Shown: positions 7,608-19,110 of the stretch, piece after piece | Layout: every line of letters starts with the position of its first letter | How positions within the stretch are numbered: position 1 is the first letter of the stretch | From: Thermomonas alba | GTDB taxonomy: Bacteria > Pseudomonadota > Gammaproteobacteria > Xanthomonadales > Xanthomonadaceae | DNA length: 64,000 nucleotides | Direction of reading: 5' to 3' | NCBI RefSeq assembly: GCF_022419205.1 | Contig: NZ_JAJOZU010000001.1 | Span: 372,001-436,000, forward strand | Translations under genes and position numbers: made by a program | Notes under the pieces: model-generated | What the model saw: the letters and a program-made list of their open reading frames with translations, nothing else | Told to the model about the DNA's origin: nothing | Databases searched by the model: none

Positions 7608-10433
7608 TCAATCGGCGGCGGTGTCGCCGGCGGCGGGGTTGACGAGGGCGTCGGCCAGCAGCTGTTCCAGCTCGGCCAGGTGTTCGGCCATGTGGCCGGC
7701 GGCGGGCGAGGGCGAGCGCGGGCGGCCGGCATAGCTCAGGCGCTGCTTCGGCTGCAGGCAGGCGCGCAGATGGTGCTGGATCTGGTACCACGCGCCCTGG
7801 TTCTGCGGCTCTTCCTGGCACCAGATCACTTCGCTGGTGGCAGCGAGCCGTTTCAGCTCGGCGGCCAGCTCCGGACGCGGGAACGGATACAGCTGTTCCA
7901 CGCGCACCAGCGCCACATCGTCGATGCCGCGTTTGTGCGTCTCCTCCAGCAGGTCGTAATAGACCTTGCCAGCGCACACCACCACCCGGCGTACCTTCTT
8001 GGCGGTAGCGGTGGTGTCCGGAATCAGGCGCTGGAACTCGCCGTTGGCCAGCTCGTCCAGGGTCGAGACCGCCAGCTTGTGGCGCAGCAGTGACTTCGGC
8101 GTCATCACCACCAGCGGCTTGCGCGTGCGCATCTTCATCTGCCGGCGGATCATGTGGAAATCCTGGGCCGGCGTGGTCGGCGCGCACACGATCATGTTGT
8201 CCAGCGCGCACAGCTGCAGGAAGCGCTCCAGGCGTGCCGAGCTATGCTCCGGGCCCTGGCCCTCGTAGCCGTGCGGCAGGTACAGGGCCAAGCCGCACAG
8301 GCGGTCCCACTTGGCTTCGCCGGCGGCGATGAACTGGTCGATCACCACCTGCGCGCCGTTGGCGAAGTCGCCGAACTGGGCTTCCCAGATGTCCAGGGTA
8401 TAGGGGTCGGCGGTGGCATAGCCGTATTCGAACGCCAGCACCGCCTCTTCGCTCAGCAGCGAATCGATGACGGTGACGTCTTCCGGGTTCTGCACGAGTT
8501 CGCGCAGCGGCAGGTAGTAGGCGTCGGTGGTCTGATCGTGCAGGATCGCGTGGCGGTGGAAGAAGGTGCCGCGCCCGCAGTCCTGGCCGACCAGGCGCAG
8601 GCGGTAGCCTTCATCGAGCAGAGTGGCATAGGCCAGGTTCTCGGCGAAGCCCCAGTCGCCCGGCAGTTCGCCGGCCGCCATCTTGCGCCGATCCTCGTAG
8701 ATCTTCGCCACCCGCGGATGCAGCTTGACCGTCTCGGGGATGGAGTTGATCTGCGCGGCCAGGCGGTCCAGCGTCGCGCGTTCGACACGCGTGTCCACCG
8801 GATCGGAGAGTTTGCCCGCCAGGAAGGGACGCCAGTCCACGGTCAGGGTATCGGCCGGCGCGGGAGCCGCCAGCTCGGTGGTGACTTCGCCGGCATCGAG
8901 CTTGTGGCGATAGGCCTCCACCAGCGCCTGCGCCTCTGTCGTCGGCACGCTGCCTTCGGCATCCAGACGCGCAGCGTAGAGCTCGCGGGTGGTCTTCATC
9001 GCGCGGATCTTCTGGTACATCAGCGGCTGGGTGGCCGCCGGCTCGTCGGCCTCGTTATGGCCATGCCGGCGATAGCAGACCAGATCGATGACGACGTCCT
9101 TGCCGAAGGTCTGGCGGAAATCGAAGGCCAGCTCGGCGGCAAAGGCCACCGCCTCCGGATCGTCCCCGTTCACGTGCAGCACCGGGGCGCCGACCATCTT
9201 GGCCACGTCGGTGCAGTACAGGGTGGAGCGGGCGTCCTCGGCGGCGCTGGTGGTGAAGCCGACCTGATTGTTGACCACGATGTGGACGGTGCCGCCCACC
9301 GTGAAGCCGCGCGCCTGCGACATCTGGAACAGTTCCATCACCACGCCCTGGCCGGCGAACGCGGCGTCGCCGTGGATCAGCACCGGCAGCACCTGCTTGC
9401 GCTTGGTATCGCCGCGGCGGTGCTGGCGCGAGCGTGCGCTGCCGGCGACCACCGGGTCCACGATTTCCAGATGCGAGGGGTTGAACGCCAGCGCCAGATG
9501 GACCGGGCCACCAGGGGTGGCGACGTCGCTGGAGAAGCCCATGTGGTACTTCACGTCGCCGGTATGCGCATGGTCGCCGCTGCGGGCGTGTTCGAACTTG
9601 CCCTCGAACTCGTCGAACAGCTTGCGCGGCGGCTTGCCTAGCGTGTTGACCAGCACGTTCAGGCGGCCGCGATGGGCCATGCCGATCACGATGTCCTTCA
9701 CGCCGTTTGCCCCGGCGCGGCGGATGGTGACGTCCAGCAGCGGGATCAGGGATTCGCCGCCTTCCAGCGAGAACCGCTTCTGGCCGACGTACTTGGTATG
9801 CAGGTAGCGCTCCAGCCCTTCCGCGGCGGTCAGACGCTCGAGGATGCGGCGCTTGTCCTCCACGCTCCGTCCGTAGTTGCCGGCGGCGGCCTCCAGGCGC
9901 TCATACACCCAGCGCCGCTGGTCGGCATCGGTGATGTGCATGAACTCGGCGCCGATGCTGCCGGTGTAGGTGGCCTTCAGCAGAGCCAGCAACTCGCGCA
10001 GCTTCATGCGCGGGCGGCCACCGACACCGCCGGTGCTGAATTCGGTATCGAGATCGCGTTCGGACAGGTGGTGGAAGGTCAGCTCCAGGTCCGGCGGGTT
10101 CAGCGGCGGGGTCAGACCGAGCGGATCGAGCTTGGCGGCCAGATGGCCGCGCGAGCGGTAGGCGGTGATCAGGCGGCCGACGTGGCGCTCGCGCTCATCG
10201 CCGGCGCAGGGGGCCGCGTGCGCTGCTTCGCGCGCGGCCTGGGCGATCTGCGCGATCACCGCCGAGTGCGGGACATCACCGGCTTCGCGTCCTCGCAGTC
10301 CGTCGAAATAGTGCTTCCACTTCGGATCCACGCTGTCCGGCGCGACCAGGTATTGCTCGTAGAGATCTTCGATATACGCCCCGTTGGCCCCGAGCTGGGA
10401 GGTTTGGGCGAACTGCTTGAGGAGACTGTCCAC
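7608..10433 (-). CDS. sucA: 2-oxoglutarate dehydrogenase E1 component (941 aa)
   Basis: The thiamine-diphosphate-dependent decarboxylase that starts the 2-oxoglutarate dehydrogenase reaction. The N-terminus has the family-specific YIEDLYEQYLVAPDSVDPKW segment. ThDP-binding and active-site regions follow: GMAHRGRLNVLVNTLGK, HLEIVDPVVAGSAR, GDAAFAGQGVVMELFQMS, and the transketolase-like C-terminal half (GYATADPYTLDIWEAQFGDF, ARLERFLQL). Length 941 matches the E. coli enzyme (933). First gene of the sucA-sucB-lpdA operon on the minus strand. A TATAAT lies about 95 bp upstream of the start codon. The start MDSLLKQF has no competing upstream candidate that fits the family. Confidence 0.97.
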   Translation of the reverse strand: MDSLLKQFAQTSQLGANGAYIEDLYEQYLVAPDSVDPKWKHYFDGLRGREAGDVPHSAVIAQIAQAAREAAHAAPCAGDERERHVGRLITAYRSRGHLAAKLDPLGLTPPLNPPDLELTFHHLSERDLDTEFSTGGVGGRPRMKLRELLALLKATYTGSIGAEFMHITDADQRRWVYERLEAAAGNYGRSVEDKRRILERLTAAEGLERYLHTKYVGQKRFSLEGGESLIPLLDVTIRRAGANGVKDIVIGMAHRGRLNVLVNTLGKPPRKLFDEFEGKFEHARSGDHAHTGDVKYHMGFSSDVATPGGPVHLALAFNPSHLEIVDPVVAGSARSRQHRRGDTKRKQVLPVLIHGDAAFAGQGVVMELFQMSQARGFTVGGTVHIVVNNQVGFTTSAAEDARSTLYCTDVAKMVGAPVLHVNGDDPEAVAFAAELAFDFRQTFGKDVVIDLVCYRRHGHNEADEPAATQPLMYQKIRAMKTTRELYAARLDAEGSVPTTEAQALVEAYRHKLDAGEVTTELAAPAPADTLTVDWRPFLAGKLSDPVDTRVERATLDRLAAQINSIPETVKLHPRVAKIYEDRRKMAAGELPGDWGFAENLAYATLLDEGYRLRLVGQDCGRGTFFHRHAILHDQTTDAYYLPLRELVQNPEDVTVIDSLLSEEAVLAFEYGYATADPYTLDIWEAQFGDFANGAQVVIDQFIAAGEAKWDRLCGLALYLPHGYEGQGPEHSSARLERFLQLCALDNMIVCAPTTPAQDFHMIRRQMKMRTRKPLVVMTPKSLLRHKLAVSTLDELANGEFQRLIPDTTATAKKVRRVVVCAGKVYYDLLEETHKRGIDDVALVRVEQLYPFPRPELAAELKRLAATSEVIWCQEEPQNQGAWYQIQHHLRACLQPKQRLSYAGRPRSPSPAAGHMAEHLAELEQLLADALVNPAAGDTAAD

Positions 10434-10528
10434 GGTGTGGCGAGCGACCTATGGGGTGGGGAAAGGGATGGGCGAACCAGAGCAGTTCGCTCGGATGTCA
10501 AACTGAATGCGCAAGACCAAGAGCCGAG

Positions 10529-10534
10529 ATTATA
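10529..10534 (-). promoter_or_regulatory. possible -10 element of the sucA operon
   Basis: On the minus strand 10534-10529 reads TATAAT, a perfect -10 hexamer in otherwise GC-rich DNA. It would start transcription near 10522 and give a leader of about 90 nt before sucA. No good TTGACA partner is found 16-18 bp upstream, so an activator or alternative arrangement would be needed. It is the best promoter candidate in the 162-bp gap. Confidence 0.35.
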
Positions 10535-10595
10535 GCTGCCAGGGCGAGGCGGGACAGCCCGCCGCGGCCCAGAAACAGCGGCGAACGCGTCCGCT

Positions 10596-11132
10596 TCAGA
10601 GCCCCAGCGCCCGGTATTCAGCCACGGGTCGGGAACGCTCCCAGATTTCCTCGAAGCGCTGCTGCAACTGGCGGACGCGGGCGCGGCCGTCCAGGCAGGC
10701 GCTGCCGTTCACCGCATCGCCCTGGGCGCGGACGTAATAGCCGCCGCTGTCGTTGGCGATCATCGCGCTGCGGTCTTCGCGGTACACCGGGTCGTCCACT
10801 TCCCGGAACTGAAATACGCTGGGCAGGCGCTGCGCCAGCTCCAGCAGTTTGACGTGGGCGGCCTGTGGGGCGGCGGCATCGTGCAGCAGGATGCGCACCT
10901 GCACGTCGCGACGGGAAGTGGCGAAGGCCCGCAGGGCCGCCAGCACCTCGGGATGGTCGAATAGCCAGGGTTCCAAATCCAGGCTGCGGATCCACAGCGT
11001 GCGCCGGGCCTCGGCCACGATCCGGGCAGTGATGCCGATCGCGGCAGGGTGGTCGTCGATCCGGAGCAGGTTGGTGCCCACGGGGGCGGTGGCGGCTTCG
11101 CCGGGGACATCGGCGGGATGCTGGTCGCTCAT
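10596..11132 (-). CDS. conserved protein, DUF7931-like / PLD-like fold (178 aa)
   Basis: I do not know the function. The protein starts with a disordered arm (to about 20), then RIDDHPAAIGITARIV, ARRTLWIRSLDLEPWLFDHPEV and RRDVQVRILLHDAAAPQAAHVKLLELAQRL. This resembles the DUF7931 proteins of xanthomonads, which look like one half of a phospholipase-D-type domain but lack the HxK(x)4D catalytic motif. Some databases call them acetyltransferases, for which I see no support. It overlaps roxA by 4 nt (ATGA) and so is translated from the same message. It ends 162 bp before sucA. Confidence 0.75.
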   Translation of the reverse strand: MSDQHPADVPGEAATAPVGTNLLRIDDHPAAIGITARIVAEARRTLWIRSLDLEPWLFDHPEVLAALRAFATSRRDVQVRILLHDAAAPQAAHVKLLELAQRLPSVFQFREVDDPVYREDRSAMIANDSGGYYVRAQGDAVNGSACLDGRARVRQLQQRFEEIWERSRPVAEYRALGL

Positions 11133-12328
11133 TCGGCATCCTCCTGTTCCAGCTGGTAATGGCCGGCGCCGACCAGGGCCAGCAGCGCCGCGCGGCCCGG
11201 CTCAGACAGGCCGGCGTAGGCCTCAGCGTCGATTTGCTCGGCCGCGGCCAGGCGACGGGCATCCTCGCCTGGTAGCAGGTGCTGCTCGCCGCTGGCGTAC
11301 AGACGGATGCGCCCGTCGGCGCCGCGGCGCCAGGCCATCCGCGACCACGGATGCCGGCGTAGGCAGCCGCCTGCGGCCAGCGCAGCTTCTAGCGCTTCCG
11401 CCGGCGGCGCGGCCTCGGCGGCTGCCGGCAGCACCGCGCTGCGGTAGGTGGTGATGAAGCGGCCGAACCAGTCGCCCAGGCGGTCGGGATCCTCCCGCCA
11501 CAGCTGGCGCAAGGCGGCTTCGACCCGCTCCAGCGCGGCGGCGTCGATTTCGTTGGGGTCGGCCACCGGAGTGATATCGGGGTCGGCGTAGCGCAGCGCG
11601 TCCGGAGCCTCGGCGGCCAGGCTGTCGGCATAGTCGGCCAGCAGCTCGCCGGCGCCCGGGGCGCGCATCCCGATCGAGAAGGTCAGGCACGGGTCCTCGG
11701 CGATGCCGTGGTGCGGCACGCCCGGCGGCAGGTAAAGCATGTCGCCCGGGGCCAGCACCCAGTCGTGGGTCGGGGTGAAGCGCTGCAGCAGCTTCAGCTC
11801 GACGTCGGGGCGGAAGTCCAGCGGCGGATTGGGGCCGGCATCGATCAGCCAGCGGCGGTGGCCGCGGGCCTGCAGCAGGAACACGTCGTACTGGTCCACG
11901 TGCGCGCCGACCGAGCCGCCGGTCGCGGCGAAGCTCACCATCACGTCGTCGATCCGCCAGCGCGGCAGGAACGCGAAATGGTCGAGCAGGGCGCGCAGGT
12001 CGGCGTCCCACTTGTCCATGTCCTGCACCAGCAGGGTCCAGTCGTGGTCGGGCAGGCCGGGGAAGTCGTCCTCGGCGAACGGCCCGTGGCGGACGCTCCA
12101 GTCATCGCGCGCGCGGTCGTGCTGGATCAGGCGCGCCAGCACGCCCTCCTCGCAGGCCAGCCCGGCCAGGTCCTCCGGCTCCAGCGGCGCGACATAGCCG
12201 GGAAAGGCGTTGCGGATCAGCAGTGGACGCTTCTGCCAGTACTCGCGCAGGAAGCGTTCGGGCGGCATGCCCAGCGGGAAGGGGCCGGCGGCGGCGTCGA
12301 TTTCGATGGGCGGAGGCGGGCCGGCCAT
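11129..12328 (-). CDS. roxA: ribosomal protein L16 arginine 3-hydroxylase, RoxA/YcfD family (399 aa)
   Basis: A JmjC-type 2-oxoglutarate/Fe(II) oxygenase. E. coli YcfD hydroxylates an arginine of ribosomal protein L16. The iron ligands are visible as H143-x-D145 (GAHVDQYDVFLLQ) and a distal histidine at 206 or 207 (PPGVPHHGIAED). The N-terminus (PPERFLREYWQKRPLLIRNAF) is typical of the family. The C-terminal winged-helix part (about 250-399) completes the usual length. It starts 3 bp after the purB stop and overlaps the downstream gene, forming purB-roxA-DUF7931. In E. coli ycfD also lies near purB, which supports the assignment. No strong Shine-Dalgarno is seen, so translation may be coupled to purB. 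Confidence 0.9.
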   Translation of the reverse strand: MAGPPPPIEIDAAAGPFPLGMPPERFLREYWQKRPLLIRNAFPGYVAPLEPEDLAGLACEEGVLARLIQHDRARDDWSVRHGPFAEDDFPGLPDHDWTLLVQDMDKWDADLRALLDHFAFLPRWRIDDVMVSFAATGGSVGAHVDQYDVFLLQARGHRRWLIDAGPNPPLDFRPDVELKLLQRFTPTHDWVLAPGDMLYLPPGVPHHGIAEDPCLTFSIGMRAPGAGELLADYADSLAAEAPDALRYADPDITPVADPNEIDAAALERVEAALRQLWREDPDRLGDWFGRFITTYRSAVLPAAAEAAPPAEALEAALAAGGCLRRHPWSRMAWRRGADGRIRLYASGEQHLLPGEDARRLAAAEQIDAEAYAGLSEPGRAALLALVGAGHYQLEQEDAE

Positions 12329-12331
12329 TTG

Positions 12332-15232
<2,901 letters not shown>

Positions 15233-15730
15233 TCAATCCTCTTTGAACGCGCGAATGCTGCTGGCGCTTTCCACCACCCGGATGCGGTCGCCGACGGCCA
15301 GCGGATGCTCGGGATCCTTGGCCTGCACCAGCACGTACTCCTGATCGCCACCATCCTCGCGCCAGGTGATTTCCAGGCCGATCTGCTTGGCCAGCGCGCG
15401 TTCGGCCTTCTCGCCCAGCGCCTGGCCGATGCCGGCTCCGAGCACACCGCCGACCAGCTGTCCGCGTCCGCCGCCGGTCTCGCTGCCGGCGATGCCCCCC
15501 AGGCTGCCGCCCAGTACCTGGCCGGTGCCGGTGGTCGGGTTTTGCAGGGTCACTTCGCGCAGGGCCACGATCACCCCGTGATGGACGATCATCTTCTGCA
15601 TGACGTCCATCGGGCCGTAGGTGCTGGGGGGTGGGGTGCTGGCGCAGCCGGAGAGGACGCCCAGCAGCAGGGCCAGACAGATCGGTTGAAACCGGATGCG
15701 GGTGCCGGAGAGTGTCGAGCGTTGCAACAT
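15233..15730 (-). CDS. outer-membrane lipoprotein with glycine-zipper, SlyB/Pcp-like (165 aa)
   Basis: A secreted lipoprotein. The signal sequence (residues 1-28) ends in the lipobox LSGC with C29 as the lipidation site. A glycine-zipper segment (about residues 78-118, GGSLGGIAGSETGG and VGGVLGAGIGQALG) would insert in or lie on the membrane. A C-terminal beta-rich domain ends SIRAFKED. This is the architecture of SlyB/PCP lipoproteins, which stabilise the outer membrane and in enterics respond to PhoPQ. The start at 15730 is chosen for the AGGA just upstream and because it gives a proper signal peptide; the frame stays open 39 codons upstream. A MITE-like repeat sits about 145 bp upstream. 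Confidence 0.85.
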   Translation of the reverse strand: MLQRSTLSGTRIRFQPICLALLLGVLSGCASTPPPSTYGPMDVMQKMIVHHGVIVALREVTLQNPTTGTGQVLGGSLGGIAGSETGGGRGQLVGGVLGAGIGQALGEKAERALAKQIGLEITWREDGGDQEYVLVQAKDPEHPLAVGDRIRVVESASSIRAFKED

Positions 15731-15874
15731 ACGGACATCCTGGGAAATGCCATGGGATGGGAGCCGGGCCGCTGCCGTCATCAGGGCGACGATGGCCGGG
15801 AACGGCCCGCTGTGGACGTTATCGGGCGCCGGAGCCGATTTTTTCATCCAGTCGGCGCGCGTCGGGCATTTTTA

Positions 15875-16028
15875 GGGAACCTCTGATCAACTCAGAGGGT
15901 CCCGCCGGCCATGGAGGGCCGGCCACGCATCAATCACGCAAGTGATTGATGCGTGTGAGCCGAGTCCGGGCCTGTACCGGACTCGGCGTGGGCTGACAAC
16001 GCCTGGATGGCGTTGTTCAGACCTTCCT
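15875..16028. repeat. MITE-like structured repeat, copy B (intact, TA-flanked)
   Basis: A 154-bp non-coding element flanked by TA (15873-15874 and 16029-16030). Its ends are imperfect inverted repeats: 13 of 17 positions match between GGGAACCTCTGATCAAC and AGGAAGGTCTGAACAAC. Inside are five consecutive hairpins: 15880-15898 (7 bp), 15904-15923 (7 bp), 15925-15954 (13 bp, loop GCAA), 15959-15987 (11 bp) and 15996-16016 (8 bp). A diverged inverted copy is at 2381-2560. TA flanks and short terminal repeats suggest mobilisation by an IS630/Tc1-type transposase in trans; none is present here. It fills the 352-bp gene-free gap between two lipoprotein genes. Confidence 0.82.
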
Positions 16029-16082
16029 TAGGATTTTCTGCAGTGGGGCAGGGCGCGGCGGGCGCCTCCCCAACGGTGGAGG

Positions 16083-16775
16083 TCACGGGCTGGTCACGGC
16101 GACGCCATGGCCTTTGGCGTGTGATTTGCCGCACTCGTCGATGTCGGCCTGGGTCATGGTGGCATAGGGCCTGAACGCCGGCAGCGAGGCCGCCAGCGAC
16201 TGCTGCAACGCCAGCAGCGGCGGCAGCTGCACGCACAGCTTGCGTGCCTCGGCTTCGATCGCATCGCTCTTGGCCTGCATCCGGCGCTCGAACTCCTGGC
16301 GCGCCTGTTCACCGCCGAAGGCCGCGCCGAGCACGCCGCCCAATGCCTCCCCGGCGATGTCCGCGCCTTTCCCGCCGATCGCGATGCCGGCCTCGGCCAG
16401 CGCGATCACGTGCTGGCGGTAGTCCAGCAGCTGCTTGCGTTGGGTGGCATCGATCGTAACTGGCTTGCCTGCGATCAGCAGGTCACCCTGCGGGGTGATT
16501 TCGGCTTTGGGTAGCGATGAATCCGGCCGTCGCACATGGTGCCCATCAATATCGAGATCGATGCTGCCGTTGAGGCTCAGATTCTTTTCGTGCAATTCCT
16601 TGCGCGCTTCGGCGAGCGCCTTGTCCACCTGCTGGCCGACGAAGCCGAGCGGAGCATCTGCGCCCGGAGCGGGCGAAGATGCTGGCGCGGGCGGTGCCGG
16701 CGATTTGCTGCAGGCGATCAGTGGGAGCGCGGTGAAGAGCGCGAGAGCAAGCGTGGTGAGGGGCTGGCGGTGCAT
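16083..16775 (-). CDS. DUF2884 (YggN-like) lipoprotein (230 aa)
   Basis: An exported protein of unknown role. The signal peptide (about 1-21) ends in a lipobox-like LPLIAC, and a Pro/Ala-rich linker follows. The core has the DUF2884 pattern: a beta-rich start (SLNGSIDLDIDG), AEITPQGDLLIAGKPV, then helices with QRKQLLDYRQHV. A glycine-rich stretch (AIGGKGADIAGEALGG) and a C-terminal segment with two cysteines (LCVQLPP, DECGKS) that could form a periplasmic disulfide follow. A GAGGA Shine-Dalgarno precedes ATG 16775. It starts 30 bp after the ABC permease, so it is probably the last gene of the GntR-ABC operon. Confidence 0.75.
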   Translation of the reverse strand: MHRQPLTTLALALFTALPLIACSKSPAPPAPASSPAPGADAPLGFVGQQVDKALAEARKELHEKNLSLNGSIDLDIDGHHVRRPDSSLPKAEITPQGDLLIAGKPVTIDATQRKQLLDYRQHVIALAEAGIAIGGKGADIAGEALGGVLGAAFGGEQARQEFERRMQAKSDAIEAEARKLCVQLPPLLALQQSLAASLPAFRPYATMTQADIDECGKSHAKGHGVAVTSP

Positions 16776-16805
16776 GCTGGAATCCTCGAAATCGAGAAGG
16801 GGGGG

Positions 16806-17867
16806 TTAGTTGTCATCGCGCCAGCGGCGCAGGCGCACGGCGGCGGCGAGCATCGCGATGCCGGCAGCGGCGCCGATCCACAGCTGCGGAGTGGCCAGCA
16901 CCGAATACATCGCCTGCAGCGTCGCCAGATGGCGGCCCAGGCCATTGCCCTGCAGCACATCGAGATCCATCACGCCGAGCCATGAGCCGGGGAACACGCC
17001 GCCCAGCAGGTGCGCTACCACGTGTTTCCAGAACCAACTGCTTTGCAGGTCGAACACCTGCATCAGATCGAACCAGCTGATGAATACCCCGGCGAACACC
17101 GGCAGCATGATCGCCCACAGGAATGGCTTGCTGCGGGCCCAGACCGAGCACAGCATCAGCCAGCCGACGCTGGGTAGCGCCCACAGCGCATACACCGGGA
17201 TCGCCGCGAGCGCCACGCCGGCATTCGCAAGCAGGTTGCCGGGGCTCCACAGCAGGGTCAGCGGATTGCCGTGGTGGAGCAGCACGAACACGCTGAGTAC
17301 CAGCAGGAACGCGACCATGCAGGCGATTCCGACTGCCACTGCGAGGGATGGCGCCACCAGCAGCGCGCTGGCCGCCTTCGACAGCACGGTGTCGCGGTCG
17401 GAGACCGGCAGCGACTTCCAGAACAGCACGCTGCGGTCCTTGCGCTCGTCGTACAGGCTGCCCAGGCAGTAGAAGAACACCACGAAGCCGAGCACCAGCA
17501 GGGGCCAGAACATCGCCGAGGCGGTGCTCATGCTGACGCCGTCGGCCAGCTTCTGCAGGTCTTCTGGCGACATTTTGCTCGTTACCAGGCTGAGGTCGAG
17601 GCCATTGACCACTACCTGGCCGTCGATCTTGATACCGCCGTGCTCGGACACCGTCCGGCGCAGCCCCACTTCAGCCATCACCAGCGCCATCAGGGTCAAC
17701 AGCAGGGAGATGCCGCCGGCCCAGATCGGCGCCCAGAAGAAGCCGCCGCGGTGTTCCCAGAACTCGCGCTTGAGCAGCAGCTTCAGCTTGTGGATGGCGT
17801 GCGGCGGGGTGCGCGCGGGCGCGCGCGGGGCGGCGTCGAAGCCGTCCATGTCGGTGCGGGCGTTCAT
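16806..17867 (-). CDS. ABC transporter permease of the Ytr-like operon (353 aa)
   Basis: An integral membrane subunit of an ABC-2-type exporter. An N-terminal cytoplasmic arm (to about 40, LLLKREFWEHRG) precedes a first membrane span, a large extracytoplasmic loop (about 68-120), and five or more further spans (AMFWPLLVLGFVVFFY, LLVAPSLAVAVGIAC, ALWALPSVGWLML, FLWAIMLPVFAGVFIS, and the last near 325). KREFWEHRGGF and YDERKDRSVLFWKSLPVSD are the signature of this permease family. The start overlaps the stop of the ATPase gene by 4 nt. The cargo is unknown; relatives in Gram-positives respond to cell-wall antibiotics. Confidence 0.85.
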   Translation of the reverse strand: MNARTDMDGFDAAPRAPARTPPHAIHKLKLLLKREFWEHRGGFFWAPIWAGGISLLLTLMALVMAEVGLRRTVSEHGGIKIDGQVVVNGLDLSLVTSKMSPEDLQKLADGVSMSTASAMFWPLLVLGFVVFFYCLGSLYDERKDRSVLFWKSLPVSDRDTVLSKAASALLVAPSLAVAVGIACMVAFLLVLSVFVLLHHGNPLTLLWSPGNLLANAGVALAAIPVYALWALPSVGWLMLCSVWARSKPFLWAIMLPVFAGVFISWFDLMQVFDLQSSWFWKHVVAHLLGGVFPGSWLGVMDLDVLQGNGLGRHLATLQAMYSVLATPQLWIGAAAGIAMLAAAVRLRRWRDDN

Positions 17868-18739
17868 GCGTAGGTTCCTTTCATGGTGGCGACGAACAGG
17901 TCGGCCAGGCCGGGGGTGCGAGTTTCGCCCAGTTCCGCCAGGCGCGCCGGGTCGGCGCCGTCGAACAGCATCACGGTCTTGCCGAACGGCAGGCTGCGCT
18001 CGTCGATGGGTTTCAACGCGCGCGCTTGCTCGAGCCGGTCCGCGTTCACCAGGACTTCGACATAGCGCTCGCCGAGGGTGTCCATCGCGGTTTCCAGCAC
18101 GATCTTGCCGGCGCGGATGAACATCACGTCGGTCAGGATGTGCTCGATCTCTTCGACCTGGTGGGTGGTGACCAGAATGGTCTTGTTCTCGTCGAAGTAG
18201 TCCTCCAGCAGGCGCTGGTAGAACTGCTTGCGGTAGAGGATGTCCAGGCCGAGGGTTGGCTCGTCCAGCACCAGCAGGCGGGCGTCGATCGCCATCACCA
18301 GCGCCAGGTGCAGCTGCACGATCATGCCCTTGGACATCTCGCGCACTTTCATCCCGGGCTTGAGCTGGGTGCCCTCGAGGAAGCGCTGGCATCGCGCGGC
18401 GTCGAACCGCGGGTGCACGCCGGCGACGAACTCGATCGCCTGCGCCACCGTGATCCAGCGCGGCAACACGGCCACGTCGGCGATGAAGCAGATGTCGTTC
18501 ATCAGCGCATCGCGTTGGGTGCGCGGGTCCTTGCCCAGGACCTGCAGCTCGCCCTCGAACGGGATCAGGCCGAGGATCGCCTTGAGCGCGGTGGTCTTGC
18601 CGGCGCCGTTGGGGCCGATCAGGCCGACGATCCGGCCGGCCGGGATCTCGAAGCGGGTGTCATCCAGTGCCAGCGTGTTCTTGTAAGCCTTGCGCAGGCC
18701 GCGGGCGGAGACCACGGGCAGGTTCGTTTCGGCGTTCAC
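17864..18739 (-). CDS. ABC transporter ATP-binding protein, YtrB-like (291 aa)
   Basis: The ATPase subunit of the exporter. The Walker A is GPNGAGKTT, the signature region is MSKGMIVQLHLALVMA (a variant of LSGGQ), and the Walker B is LLVLDEPTLGLD, followed by the H-loop TTHQVEEIEH. A C-terminal extension of about 80 residues ends the protein. I prefer the GTG start at 18739: it overlaps the stop of the GntR gene (GTGA) and has GGGGGA just upstream. An ATG at 18751 would add four residues (MGEK) but lacks a Shine-Dalgarno. The gene order GntR-ATPase-permease matches the YtrA-regulated transporter family of Bacillus and xanthomonads. Confidence 0.9.
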   Translation of the reverse strand: MNAETNLPVVSARGLRKAYKNTLALDDTRFEIPAGRIVGLIGPNGAGKTTALKAILGLIPFEGELQVLGKDPRTQRDALMNDICFIADVAVLPRWITVAQAIEFVAGVHPRFDAARCQRFLEGTQLKPGMKVREMSKGMIVQLHLALVMAIDARLLVLDEPTLGLDILYRKQFYQRLLEDYFDENKTILVTTHQVEEIEHILTDVMFIRAGKIVLETAMDTLGERYVEVLVNADRLEQARALKPIDERSLPFGKTVMLFDGADPARLAELGETRTPGLADLFVATMKGTYA

Positions 18740-19107
18740 TTTTTCCCCCATTTCTGCTGCGGGTCCAGCAGTTCCTCGATGCTCAGGCCAAGGCGCTGGA
18801 TGCGTTCCAGCACCTGCGGCCATTCCTCGCGCAGAAAGCGCTCGCGCTCGCTCTGCAGCAGGCGCGCGGTGGCGCCCTCGGTGACGTACATGCCAAGCCC
18901 CCTGCGTTTTTCGACGAGTTGGTCGTCCACGAGCTCCTGGTAGGCGCGTGAGACGGTGATCGGGTTCAGCTGGTATTCGGCGGCCACCTGTCGGACCGAA
19001 GGCAGGGCGTCGCCCGGCTTCAGTACGCCGTCCAGCATCATCGCGATCACGCGCTCCTTGAGCTGGCGGTAGATGGGAGCGCCATCGCTCCATTCGACGG
19101 TCGCCAT
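18736..19107 (-). CDS. GntR-family transcriptional repressor, YtrA subfamily (123 aa)
   Basis: A short GntR regulator. The winged-helix domain covers about residues 8-76 (PIYRQLKERVI, LPSVRQVAAEYQLNPITVSRAYQEL, RRGLGMYV). The C-terminal part is only about 45 residues and helical (ERERFLREEWPQVLERIQRLGLS), which defines the YtrA subfamily: a dimerisation tail with no metabolite-binding domain. It presumably represses its own operon through the palindrome at 19385-19408. The start 19107 has GGAGCT upstream, lying across the stop of the 82-aa leader gene. The stop overlaps the ABC ATPase start. Confidence 0.93.
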   Translation of the reverse strand: MATVEWSDGAPIYRQLKERVIAMMLDGVLKPGDALPSVRQVAAEYQLNPITVSRAYQELVDDQLVEKRRGLGMYVTEGATARLLQSERERFLREEWPQVLERIQRLGLSIEELLDPQQKWGKK

Positions 19108-19110
19108 GGT

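Noticed and set aside
10596-11132. Active phospholipase D for the DUF7931-like protein.
   Set aside because: The HxK(x)4D motif is missing, so only a distant fold resemblance remains.
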